This document shows, in pieces, positions 1 to 6,812 of a DNA stretch of 10,543 nucleotides; the stretch's first letter is position 1, and every line of letters starts with the position of its first letter. Source of the stretch: Bacteroidales bacterium (GTDB lineage Bacteria; Bacteroidota; Bacteroidia; Bacteroidales; WCHB1-69); contig DUOL01000169.1 in the NCBI GenBank assembly GCA_012838875.1, positions 1 to 10,543 on the forward strand, written 5' to 3'. The notes under the pieces were generated by a model. The model saw only the letters and a program-made list of their open reading frames with translations, was not told the origin of the DNA and searched no databases. The position numbers and the translations under genes were made by a program.

Positions 1-1828
1 TTGAAGTGTGCCCGTCTCCGAAATCCCAAAAATAACTAATAATATTGTTCCCGGAAGATAGATTGACAAAGCTGACGGCTTCGCCATTAACAGGATTTCC
101 TGGGTGAAACGTAAAATCGGCATAAGGGTACTCTCCTTGCGTAATAGCGTCTTGAATTGTAAATGTGCGGCTACAGTTTTGACCTACGGTCGCGGTAAGT
201 GATACCGTATAATCTCCGTCTGCTCGATACGTAACAACCGGATTTTCTTCGGTCGATGTTTCGCCGTTACCAAAATCCCAAAAAAGTGCCGCACCGGGCG
301 GGTCGGTGTTAGAAACAAAATGTACGTCAAACGGAGCACAACCCCTTTCCGGAGTGTAAGTGAATTGCGGGTCAGGAGCTTCATAAACAATAACATTTAT
401 CGTTGCTAAGTTGCTGGTGCAGCCGAGAGAATCACTCGCCATAACAGTCAAAATAGTACTTTCCGTTATATATGTTGAAGTGGTTTGTGCAGTGGAATCG
501 TCTAATAAATCGTTCGGAGTCCAATGAAATGTAAGTGGTAATCCCGGCGATGATTGTAAAACTTGAGCAGAAAGAGTCGTGCAAACATGACAAACAGGTA
601 AGTCGTACGAGGCTAAAATAATAGGAGTATGATCAATAATTTCGAGTTCTATGGTTTTACTGAATGTAATTCCACAAATAGACATATTGGCATCAATAAT
701 AATAGTTTCCACCCCTTCAGTAATATCATCAATAAGGGTTGTGATAGGAATGAAAACGTTGGTGTCACCTTGTAAAATATAAACCGTAGCCGGGAGGGTT
801 TCATAATCAACGCCCTCTGTTGCGGTTCCGCTTATGGTTAAATCTATTCGTACATCACTAACGGCAGGACTGCTAATTTTAATCTCTAACTCTAAATCAT
901 TACAACCTTCAATCAATTGACTGGAGCCCGGTATAGTATAATTTTCGTTAACTTCAAATTCAGGGCTGTTAAAACTGGATGCTTTAAGAAATACGCCGGA
1001 GTCGTAAGTGTTATCGTTTACATTAGCAATAGAAATTTTCATGTGATAAGTTTCGCAAGGAATAACGCTAGCACCGGCAGGTAATGCCGTAGTATAACCG
1101 TCAAATTGAATATAGGGATTACCCGGTTGATTATCATTGTAATAGCTTGAATTATCTAAGGAGATACAGTCACTCCCTGAAAAGCTGCTTCCCGACACTC
1201 CGGAATTCAATGAATTGATAGCTACGGGCATGCCGTTGGGATATGTTGCGGAAACACTATTCGGAATAACTGCAATATTTTTTGTCGTTGTTACCATCGT
1301 TACAGGGTCCAAGCCTGTAAGGAAAAAACCAAAAACATCGTTGTACTGCGAACAAACATACTCAGGATACTCTTCAGAGGCGAAAACATATTCAAATTCA
1401 AAAGAAGAAGAGGAGGCTATAAAATCAAATTCCAATACCGTAGTAGACCGTAAAGAAGCAGCAACTAAAGCTTGTAAATCGGGGTCGCGTATAGCCGTAC
1501 TTTGCGTTACGTTCATGTAAGCATTTGTTTGATCATTAGGACCTTCTGCAACGGAAATATGCCCCGTAGTCATAATAATACCCGAAGAGAATGGGAAATT
1601 AGTGAAATTAGGACCATTCGTGAAAGTCCCGATTTGGTCGGTAGAAATATTCCCTGACGACCAATTGAACTGCCCATTTGACATTAAAACACCTCGACCG
1701 GCTAACACACTAGTAATCAAATTTTGTGGAAGTTGATTGCGCGCACTGGTTGTTACAATCTGAGAATGTAATAATTCAGAAAAAAGAATTAATAAGATAA
1801 GTAAAAAAGTATATTTTTTGTTGAGCAT
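1..1828 (-). CDS. Exported choice-of-anchor L / Calx-beta / PKD multidomain protein (3' end outside window)
   Basis: The reading frame is open from the ATG at 1828 to the left edge (609 codons), so the C-terminus is missing. Residues 1-22 form a signal peptide (Lys-Lys, a Leu/Ile-rich core, then HSQ). About residues 30-285 form a choice-of-anchor L domain, recognised by the VFASEEYPEY motif near residues 147-157 and the following GFFLTG. About 289-395 resembles a Calx-beta domain (GTATEGVDYETLP, then D-x-x-EGVETI). About 400-480 is an Ig-like segment. PKD repeats follow, with WDFGNG near 518 and WDFGDG near 601. These modules are typical of large Bacteroidota surface or secreted proteins, often exported by T9SS. 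A T9SS sorting domain or gliding-motility-type C-terminus is expected beyond the edge but is not seen. It lies downstream of hydG in the same direction, with its own candidate promoter. The binding partner or substrate is unknown. Confidence 0.88.
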   Translation of the reverse strand, partial: MLNKKYTFLLILLILFSELLHSQIVTTSARNQLPQNLITSVLAGRGVLMSNGQFNWSSGNISTDQIGTFTNGPNFTNFPFSSGIIMTTGHISVAEGPNDQTNAYMNVTQSTAIRDPDLQALVAASLRSTTVLEFDFIASSSSFEFEYVFASEEYPEYVCSQYNDVFGFFLTGLDPVTMVTTTKNIAVIPNSVSATYPNGMPVAINSLNSGVSGSSFSGSDCISLDNSSYYNDNQPGNPYIQFDGYTTALPAGASVIPCETYHMKISIANVNDNTYDSGVFLKASSFNSPEFEVNENYTIPGSSQLIEGCNDLELEIKISSPAVSDVRIDLTISGTATEGVDYETLPATVYILQGDTNVFIPITTLIDDITEGVETIIIDANMSICGITFSKTIELEIIDHTPIILASYDLPVCHVCTTLSAQVLQSSPGLPLTFHWTPNDLLDDSTAQTTSTYITESTILTVMASDSLGCTSNLATINVIVYEAPDPQFTYTPERGCAPFDVHFVSNTDPPGAALFWDFGNGETSTEENPVVTYRADGDYTVSLTATVGQNCSRTFTIQDAITQGEYPYADFTFHPGNPVNGEAVSFVNLSSGNNIISYFWDFGDGHTS

Positions 1829-1864
1829 AATTTCTTTTCTTTTTCTGTAAAAATTAGCAATATG

Positions 1865-1872
1865 CAAAAATA
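1865..1872 (-). promoter_or_regulatory. Candidate Bacteroidota -7 box for the choice-of-anchor L gene
   Basis: On the minus strand this reads TATTTTTG, a match to the Bacteroidota -7 consensus TAnnTTTG. It lies 36 bases upstream of the ATG at 1828. No clear TTG stands at the usual -33 distance, so the call rests on the -7 box and position alone. It would separate this gene from the hydG transcript. Confidence 0.5.
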
Positions 1873-1953
1873 GTTAATTCTTTTGTTTTTTAGTGCAGTA
1901 TCAATGATAAAGACAAAGAAATTATTATAAATGTTGTAAAATAATTTTATTTT

Positions 1954-3354
1954 TTAAAAATATAAATCTCTATTTCCTTTTTCTATATTAGAAAGGTTAT
2001 CTAAAATCTTCGTTTTTCTATTATTCTCAGGGATATCTTTCAACATTTTCTCAATAAGAGCCAGCCCTTTTTCTCTTGTCTTTTCGGAGGCGAAGTCATA
2101 TAGATACTCTTTAAAAGAAAACATCGCATTCGGCAAACAATATTGTTTAATTAATCCGGGCTTTGCCAAATCCATAAAGTCGGCGCCGACACGATTATTT
2201 CTGTAGCAACCTGTACAAAAAGAGGGAATGTAACCGCTATCTATCATACTTGAAATCACCTCTTCGAGGGAACGGTGGTCGCCTAAAGAAAATTGACTTC
2301 CTGAGTTTTCGGCGTCATCGCTATAGGCACCCGGATTTGTACGTGAACCCGCCGAAATCTGGCTAATGCCGTAATTGAATAACTCTGTCCGCATATCGTC
2401 ATTTTCACGAGTGCTTAAGATAATTCCCGTATAAGGCAGAGCAATACGAATAATAGCAATTATCTTTTTGAAATCGTCATCGGAAACGGCATGAGGGATA
2501 TTGTCGGAGAGAGGAGCCCCTTCGGCATGCTCAATACGTGGAAAACTTATCGTATGCGGTCCGCAACCGAATACACGTTCTAAATGATTCGCATGTTCCA
2601 TCAAAGCTAAAATCTCAAAACGATAGTCCGCTAATCCGAACAGCACGCCCAAACCTACATCGCTTATGCCGGCTTCCATCGCTCTATCCATCACTAATAA
2701 ACGATTTTCATAGTCCGCCTTGGGACTCCCAGCCGGATGATAAACTTTGTATAATTCAGGTTCGTAAGTCTCTTGAAAACAAACATAAGTGCCGATATTC
2801 TCTTTTTTTAGCTTCCTGAAATCTTCTACAGACATAGGAGCTAACTCTACATTAATTCGTCGTACATTGTGTTTCCCTTCCCTAATCGCATATACGCGGC
2901 GAATCGCTTCACAAATATAGTCAATATCGTTGCGTGGTGATTCTCCACAAATCAAAAGAATACGTTTATGCCCCTCACGAAGTAAAATACGGGTTTCCTC
3001 CTCAATCTCACTCATATCCAGCACCTTTCGCACAATGCTCTTATTATCGCGCCGAAAAGCACAATAGAGGCAGTTGTTTACGCACACATTTCCCGTATAG
3101 ACGGGCGCAAAAAGTACCAATCGTTTCCCATAAATCGCCTCTTTTACGTAATGAGCGACTTCCATAATCTTTTGAATCTCCTCGTGGGAAACAACTCGTA
3201 GAAGAAGTGCCACTTCCTCTAAGGATAAACCATTAAGTTCCCGAGCTTTGTTTAAAACGGTCTCAACTTCCGAAGATGTCGGAATGTTACCTTCAATTAG
3301 CGAGTAAAGTTTCTCTCTATTGATAAAATTTTGATTTTTTTCTGCTATATTCAT
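1954..3354 (-). CDS. hydG: [FeFe]-hydrogenase H-cluster radical SAM maturase HydG
   Basis: HydG is a radical S-adenosylmethionine tyrosine lyase. It cleaves L-tyrosine to p-cresol and a glycine-derived fragment that yields the CO and cyanide ligands of the [FeFe]-hydrogenase H-cluster, delivered as an Fe(CO)2(CN)-cysteine synthon. The 466-residue length is normal. The radical SAM cluster motif CX3CX2C is at Cys91, Cys95 and Cys98 (CVNNCLYC). The HydG-specific C-terminal motif CX2CX22C, which binds the auxiliary iron-sulfur cluster, is intact at Cys380, Cys383 and Cys406; it separates HydG from the related tyrosine lyase ThiH. The gene starts 32 bases after the TM1266-type regulator gene, with no TAnnTTTG box between, so the two are probably one transcript. 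A weak AAAAGG lies just upstream of the start. Neither hydE, hydF nor a hydrogenase gene is within the window. The protein is expected to be cytoplasmic and oxygen-sensitive. Confidence 0.96.
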   Translation of the reverse strand: MNIAEKNQNFINREKLYSLIEGNIPTSSEVETVLNKARELNGLSLEEVALLLRVVSHEEIQKIMEVAHYVKEAIYGKRLVLFAPVYTGNVCVNNCLYCAFRRDNKSIVRKVLDMSEIEEETRILLREGHKRILLICGESPRNDIDYICEAIRRVYAIREGKHNVRRINVELAPMSVEDFRKLKKENIGTYVCFQETYEPELYKVYHPAGSPKADYENRLLVMDRAMEAGISDVGLGVLFGLADYRFEILALMEHANHLERVFGCGPHTISFPRIEHAEGAPLSDNIPHAVSDDDFKKIIAIIRIALPYTGIILSTRENDDMRTELFNYGISQISAGSRTNPGAYSDDAENSGSQFSLGDHRSLEEVISSMIDSGYIPSFCTGCYRNNRVGADFMDLAKPGLIKQYCLPNAMFSFKEYLYDFASEKTREKGLALIEKMLKDIPENNRKTKILDNLSNIEKGNRDLYF

Positions 3355-3386
3355 GTTTTTACCTTTTAATTCCCAAATCTGTTAAT

Positions 3387-3632
3387 CTATTTTTTTGTAA
3401 TAATCGTTTTTACCTCAATGCCATCAAAACGTCCTAACTTTCCGGTGAGAGCATTAATCGTATTCATCTCACCTTCAACAACGAGTGAAATAAAAGAAAT
3501 ACTTTTGTGAGGCATCGGGATACCCTGACGAGCAATAATAATTTCGGAATAATCCGAAATTAGATTATTAATAGGTAAAACATTCTCTTTGGAAGTAATA
3601 ACAATAGCAATAATGCCAAGACGCTTTTCCAT
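3387..3632 (-). CDS. TM1266-type iron-only hydrogenase system putative regulator
   Basis: This 81-residue protein matches the small family named after Thermotoga TM1266, which accompanies [FeFe]-hydrogenase maturation genes. It has an ACT-like/ferredoxin-like fold and is annotated as a putative regulator. Visible hallmarks are the N-terminal RLGIIAIVI strand, the ARQGIPMPHK segment in the middle, the SFISLVVEG strand, and the closing GKLGRFDGIEVKTI region. The family's molecular function has not been firmly shown. The gene is first in a two-gene unit with hydG (32-base gap), which strongly supports the assignment. Its promoter sits just past the end of rplI, so it can be transcribed independently of the ribosomal protein operon, though read-through cannot be excluded because no clear terminator follows rplI. 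No good Shine-Dalgarno sequence precedes the ATG. Confidence 0.88.
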   Translation of the reverse strand: MEKRLGIIAIVITSKENVLPINNLISDYSEIIIARQGIPMPHKSISFISLVVEGEMNTINALTGKLGRFDGIEVKTIITKK

Positions 3633-3712
3633 CAGTATTCTCTTTTGGATTAGTAATATTATTATTTATATTTAGATGCTTTGAAATAGATAAATCAATT
3701 TCTTAGCATTTG

Positions 3713-3743
3713 CAAATATAGACTATTTTTTACTCTTCAGCAA
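3713..3743 (-). promoter_or_regulatory. Promoter of the TM1266-type gene and hydG
   Basis: Read on the minus strand, a TTG at 3741-3743 is followed after 20 bases by TATATTTG at 3713-3720. This matches both parts of the Bacteroidota promoter (-33 TTG/TTTG and -7 TAnnTTTG) at normal spacing. The -33 element lies inside the last codons of rplI. Transcription would begin near 3706, giving a leader of about 75 bases. Confidence 0.65.
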
Positions 3744-4182
3744 CAACTTCTAAATTTACAGTAACTTTAAATTCCTTATGAAGTTGAATTTCAGCAGTGT
3801 AATTTCCGAGTTCTTTGATATGATTGTCACCAAGAATAATTTTCTTCCTGTCAACCTCAATACCATGTTGCTCTTTAAGAGCGGAAGCAACGGCAATCGT
3901 ATTCACAGAACCGAAAATAGTTCCCTTTTCCGATGCTTTCGTCATAATTTTTAAAGATAAACCGTCAATTTTACCAGCCATAAATTCGGCTTCTTTCCTA
4001 ATTTTTTCGGCTTTAAAAGCACGTTGTTTCAACGTTTCTGCAAGCACTTTTTTATTAGCAGGCGTAGCTAAAACAGCTAAACCGCGCGGTAAAAGATAAT
4101 TTCTTGCATAACCGTCCTTAACAGTAACAAGGTCATCAGCATAACCTAATTTATGAACATCTTGTTTTAAAATAACTTTCAT
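3730..4182 (-). CDS. rplI: 50S ribosomal protein bL9
   Basis: The 150-residue product is full length for bL9. The N-terminal rRNA-binding domain is clear from the start MKVILKQDVHKLGYADDLV and the family signature GYARNYLLPRG (about residues 24-34). A Lys/Glu-rich connecting helix follows (about residues 40-75), then the C-terminal domain containing GTIFGSV. bL9 sits at the base of the L1 stalk of the large subunit and helps reading-frame maintenance. It is the last gene of rpsF-rpsR-rplI, starting 17 bases after rpsR. A perfect AAGGAGG at 4191-4197 precedes the ATG by 8 bases, which fixes the start and is unusual in this phylum. Confidence 0.97.
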   Translation of the reverse strand: MKVILKQDVHKLGYADDLVTVKDGYARNYLLPRGLAVLATPANKKVLAETLKQRAFKAEKIRKEAEFMAGKIDGLSLKIMTKASEKGTIFGSVNTIAVASALKEQHGIEVDRKKIILGDNHIKELGNYTAEIQLHKEFKVTVNLEVVAEE

Positions 4183-4190
4183 TATACTAT

Positions 4191-4197
4191 CCTCCTT
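4191..4197 (-). promoter_or_regulatory. Strong Shine-Dalgarno sequence of rplI
   Basis: The minus strand reads AAGGAGG, followed by 8 bases and the rplI ATG. Most genes in the window lack such a site, and Bacteroidota rarely use it, so it may have a regulatory meaning (see findings). Confidence 0.85.
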
Positions 4198-4199
4198 GC

Positions 4200-4472
4200 T
4201 TAATTAGTTTTTAAATTATCTGTTACAAAAGGAAGAAGAGCTAAATGTCGAGCTCTTTTTACTGCCTGAGCAACCTTCTTTTGATATTTTAACGAAGTCC
4301 CGGTTAAACGTCTCGGTAAAATACGACCCTGTTCATTAACAAACCTCTTTAAAAATTCACCATCTTTATAATCAATATATTTAATGCCGCTCTTTTTAAA
4401 ACGACAATATTTTTTCTTTCTAATATCAACTGCTATAGGAGTTAAATATTTAATTTCTGATTGTTGTGACAT
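4200..4472 (-). CDS. rpsR: 30S ribosomal protein bS18
   Basis: The 90-residue product matches bS18. It shows the Lys-rich KKKYCRFK segment, then DYKDGEFLKRFVNEQGRILPRRLTG and the conserved end KVAQAVKRARHLALLPF. bS18 binds 16S rRNA on the platform as a heterodimer with bS6, encoded just upstream. In Bacteroidota ribosomes bS18 and bS6, together with bS21, are reported to lie next to the 16S 3' end and help mask the anti-Shine-Dalgarno. The gene starts 16 bases after rpsF and is preceded by a perfect AAGGAGG at 4481-4487, 8 bases from the ATG. It is co-transcribed with rpsF and rplI. Confidence 0.97.
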   Translation of the reverse strand: MSQQSEIKYLTPIAVDIRKKKYCRFKKSGIKYIDYKDGEFLKRFVNEQGRILPRRLTGTSLKYQKKVAQAVKRARHLALLPFVTDNLKTN

Positions 4473-4480
4473 TGTTTATT

Positions 4481-4487
4481 CCTCCTT
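4481..4487 (-). promoter_or_regulatory. Strong Shine-Dalgarno sequence of rpsR
   Basis: The minus strand reads AAGGAGG followed by 8 bases and the rpsR ATG. It is a full match to the standard 16S 3' end. The same heptamer with the same spacing precedes rplI but no other gene in the window. Confidence 0.85.
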
Positions 4488-4488
4488 T

Positions 4489-4833
4489 TTAATTATTATT
4501 TTCTTTTTTCAAATTACGTCTTTTCTCGCTATAGGCAATCGCATGTTTGTCTAACGCAACGGTTAAATAGCGAATAACACGCTCATCACGGCGATATTGC
4601 ACTTCAAAATCTTTGATAATGCTACCATCAGCCTGAAATTCAAATAAATGATAAAATCCGGAGTTTTTCTTTTCAATCGGATACTCCAATTTTCGTAATC
4701 CCCAATTCTCTTGGTGAATAATCTTAGCCCCTTTCTCAAGGAGATAATTTTCGAACTTTTTTACCGTTTCCTTTACCTGATCTTCAGATAAAACGGGAGT
4801 CATAATGAAAACGGTTTCATACTGTTTCAACAT
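4489..4833 (-). CDS. rpsF: 30S ribosomal protein bS6
   Basis: The chosen start gives 114 residues beginning MLKQYETVFIM, the usual bS6 N-terminus. The family pattern continues with VKKFENYLLEKGAKI, then WGLRKLEYPI and GFYHLFEF, then RRDERVIRYLTV, and a charged tail. bS6 pairs with bS18 on the 30S platform. An upstream in-frame ATG at 4905 would add 24 residues, but it is rejected: it lies upstream of the -7 box at 4880-4887, and the extra residues have no bS6 similarity. This is the first gene of rpsF-rpsR-rplI. A weak AAAGGAAA, rather than the strong heptamer of the next two genes, precedes the start. Confidence 0.96.
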   Translation of the reverse strand: MLKQYETVFIMTPVLSEDQVKETVKKFENYLLEKGAKIIHQENWGLRKLEYPIEKKNSGFYHLFEFQADGSIIKDFEVQYRRDERVIRYLTVALDKHAIAYSEKRRNLKKENNN

Positions 4834-4879
4834 AATTTTCCTTTTTTTGGTTATTTTTGTTATAAAATATTTAAGCGTG

Positions 4880-4887
4880 CAAAAGTA
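4880..4887 (-). promoter_or_regulatory. -7 box of the rpsF-rpsR-rplI operon
   Basis: The minus strand reads TACTTTTG, matching TAnnTTTG, 46 bases upstream of the rpsF start. No convincing -33 TTG is seen at the usual distance. Transcription would begin near 4873, which excludes the longer upstream start for rpsF. Confidence 0.65.
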
Positions 4888-4997
4888 CAATTTTTTTCTA
4901 TACATAATAACTCTTTATTGGAAAAAAAATCCGTCATATAAAATTTTTCTATATCTACAGCTTTTAGTTCGTACTGTTAATAATTTTAATTTCTATT

Positions 4998-5192
4998 AGG
5001 GCGTGCCCCCTCGCTTCGCTCGGGGTCGGCGTTCGGCTGCAAGTCCGCAGCCGATAGTCGTGAAGCCGCAAAGCCACAAAAAGAGCTTCTAAAGTCGCTT
5101 TTTTGTGGCAGCGGCTTCATCGCCTCCCGGCTTTACGGGCTTTCCGCCTGCCGCCTCACGCGGTAGAGAATGGCATACACCCCATTCTCTAC
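4998..5192. repeat. GC-rich, multi-hairpin intergenic element (probable dispersed Bacteroidota repeat)
   Basis: This stretch is strikingly GC-rich within AT-rich DNA and has no plausible reading frame. It opens with AGGGCGTGCCCCC and CGGGGTCGGC. Visible perfect stems are TCGGCTGC/GCAGCCGA (5033-5040 with 5047-5054), TGAAGCCGC/GCGGCTTCA (5061-5069 with 5111-5119) enclosing GCCACAAAAA/TTTTTGTGGC (5073-5082 with 5100-5109), CCGC/GCGG (5151-5154 with 5160-5163), and GTAGAGAATGG/CCATTCTCTAC (5163-5173 with 5182-5192). It lies between two divergent transcription units, so it cannot be their terminator. The opening resembles, from memory, intergenic repeats starting GGGCGTNCCCC that are scattered through many Bacteroidota genomes. 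A mobile or REP/MITE-like origin is inferred. Confidence 0.6.
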
Positions 5193-5385
5193 GAAATAAT
5201 ACCCCAATAAAAACTATCTACTTGATAATCAAATATAAGAGAAGCCTAATCTGAAAATTTGAAAACCTATCCCTAATGGATATGATAACTTCAAAAATAT
5301 GAAGGAAAGTTTTGTCTTTGAGAAGGATAAAAAAATAATATTTTTGAAATTTGTAAATTACAGACGGAGATTAAAAAAAAATGTG
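5193..5385. other. AT-rich spacer with no recognised gene
   Basis: Between the GC-rich element and the tRNA-Thr/tuf promoter there is no reading frame, RNA gene or strong hairpin that I can support. A short TTGAT-A-ATCAA dyad near 5221-5231 is too small to call. Confidence 0.5.
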
Positions 5386-5393
5386 TATTTTTG
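5386..5393 (+). promoter_or_regulatory. -7 box of the tRNA-Thr/tuf/tRNA-Trp unit
   Basis: TATTTTTG matches TAnnTTTG exactly and is followed by GCA. It stands 60 bases upstream of tRNA-Thr, leaving a leader of about 50 bases. No clear -33 TTG is at normal spacing. No second -7 box was found between tRNA-Thr and tuf, so one promoter probably serves all three genes. Confidence 0.65.
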
Positions 5394-5427
5394 CAAGCTC
5401 AAAATGTCTAATTGCGTTTTGATTTGA

Positions 5428-5445
5428 GTTCTTTGATATTTAAAA
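5428..5445 (+). promoter_or_regulatory. rRNA-leader-like motif GTTCTTTGATATT before tRNA-Thr
   Basis: The leader contains GTTCTTTGATATTTAAAAA just ahead of the mature tRNA. From memory, similar GTTCTTTGA-type sequences occur in leaders of Bacteroidota rRNA operons, where a boxA-like antitermination or processing role is plausible. The role here is an inference. Confidence 0.3.
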
Positions 5446-5453
5446 AGTTAAAA

Positions 5454-5525
<72 letters not shown>

Positions 5526-5609
5526 CAATAATGCAATTTAATAACTATACATATAAATATAAAATTAAAGTAAATAAATAAATTTTAAACATTTAAATTT
5601 GAAATAAAA

Positions 5610-6797
5610 ATGGCAAAAGAAAAATTTGATCGTTCGAAACCGCACGTAAACGTAGGAACAATTGGTCACATCGACCACGGAAAAACAACATTAACCGCTG
5701 CAATTACCGCTGTACTTGCAAGTAAAGGATTGTCGGAACAAAGAAGTTTTGACTCTATCGACAACGCTCCGGAAGAAAAAGAGCGTGGTATTACTATTAA
5801 TACTTCACACGTAGAGTATCAAACTGCAAATCGTCACTATGCACACGTTGACTGTCCCGGACACGCTGACTATATTAAAAACATGGTTACAGGTGCTGCA
5901 CAAATGGACGGTGCTATCCTCGTAGTTGCTTCTACAGACGGAGCTATGCCTCAAACTCGTGAACATATCCTTTTAGCACGCCAAGTTGGTGTTCCTAAAT
6001 TGGTTGTTTTTATGAATAAAGTTGACATGGTTGATGACCCGGAACTTTTAGAACTCGTTGAAATGGATATTAGAGACCTTCTCAGTTTTTATGGCTTTGA
6101 CGGTGATAATACCCCCGTTATTCAAGGTTCGGCTCTCGGTGGACTGAACGGAGAAGAAAAATGGGTTGAAAAAATTATGGAACTTATGGACGCCGTTGAT
6201 ACATGGATTCCACTTCCAAAACGTGACGTAGAAAAAGATTTCTTAATGCCCGTTGAAGACGTGTTCTCTATTACAGGACGTGGTACGGTAGCAACCGGTA
6301 GAATTGAAACAGGAGTTATCAATACCGGTGACGCCGTGGATATTATCGGTATGGGTGCAGAAAAATTGAAATCAGTTGTTACAGGAGTGGAAATGTTCCG
6401 CAAAATTTTGGACACAGGAGAAGCAGGTGATAACGTAGGTTTATTACTTCGCGGTATCGATAAAGACGAAATTACTCGCGGAATGGTTATTGCTAAACCC
6501 GGCTCTATTAAACCTTATAAATCTTTTAAAGCAGAAGTTTATATCCTTAAAAAAGAAGAAGGCGGCCGTCATACTCCATTCAAAAATAAATATCGTCCAC
6601 AATTCTATTTCCGTACAACAGACGTAACCGGTGAAGTTACTCTTCCCGATGGAGTTGATATGGTTATGCCGGGAGACAACTTGACAATCACTGTTAACTT
6701 GTTATCCGAAATCGCTATCAATATGAACCTCCGTTTTGCTATCCGTGAAGGAGGTAGAACAGTAGGTGCAGGACAAGTAACCGAAATCTTAGACTAA
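5610..6797 (+). CDS. tuf: Translation elongation factor Tu
   Basis: EF-Tu is the GTPase that carries aminoacyl-tRNA to the ribosomal A site. The 395-residue length is normal. Domain 1 (about residues 1-205) has the P-loop GHIDHGKT (19-26), the switch I segment RGITI (59-63), the DCPGH motif (81-85) and NKVD (136-139); the more usual form is NKCD. Domain 2 contains the GRGTVATGRIE segment, and domain 3 ends in REGGRTVGAGQVTEILD, the tRNA-contacting C-terminus. The start has no Shine-Dalgarno sequence and an A-rich upstream region, normal for highly expressed Bacteroidota genes. It sits between tRNA-Thr and tRNA-Trp and is probably co-transcribed with both. All key residues are present. Confidence 0.98.
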   Translation: MAKEKFDRSKPHVNVGTIGHIDHGKTTLTAAITAVLASKGLSEQRSFDSIDNAPEEKERGITINTSHVEYQTANRHYAHVDCPGHADYIKNMVTGAAQMDGAILVVASTDGAMPQTREHILLARQVGVPKLVVFMNKVDMVDDPELLELVEMDIRDLLSFYGFDGDNTPVIQGSALGGLNGEEKWVEKIMELMDAVDTWIPLPKRDVEKDFLMPVEDVFSITGRGTVATGRIETGVINTGDAVDIIGMGAEKLKSVVTGVEMFRKILDTGEAGDNVGLLLRGIDKDEITRGMVIAKPGSIKPYKSFKAEVYILKKEEGGRHTPFKNKYRPQFYFRTTDVTGEVTLPDGVDMVMPGDNLTITVNLLSEIAINMNLRFAIREGGRTVGAGQVTEILD

Positions 6798-6812
6798 AAT
6801 CTTTAAACTGTG

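Noticed and set aside
184..396. 70-codon open frame on the minus strand
   Set aside because: It overlaps the PKD region of the large exported protein in another frame on the same strand, where WDFGNG and flanking PKD residues are intact.
1215..1520. 101-codon open frame on the plus strand
   Set aside because: It lies wholly inside, and antisense to, the choice-of-anchor L protein gene, whose motifs are clear; it has no promoter and no recognisable protein features.
1829..1953. Terminator after hydG
   Set aside because: Only very short A/T-only dyads are present, with no convincing stem and T tract, so none was called.
2538..3167. Plus-strand open frames opposite hydG
   Set aside because: They are antisense shadows of hydG, whose radical SAM and C-terminal cysteine motifs establish the minus strand as coding.
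4834..4905. Longer N-terminus for bS6 from an upstream in-frame ATG at 4905
   Set aside because: The ATG lies upstream of the TACTTTTG -7 box, so it would not be in the transcript, and the 24 extra residues are unlike any bS6 N-terminus.
4998..5192. CRISPR array or tRNA/rRNA fragment in the GC-rich island
   Set aside because: There are no regularly spaced direct repeats, no cloverleaf fold and no recognisable rRNA segment; the stems differ from one another.
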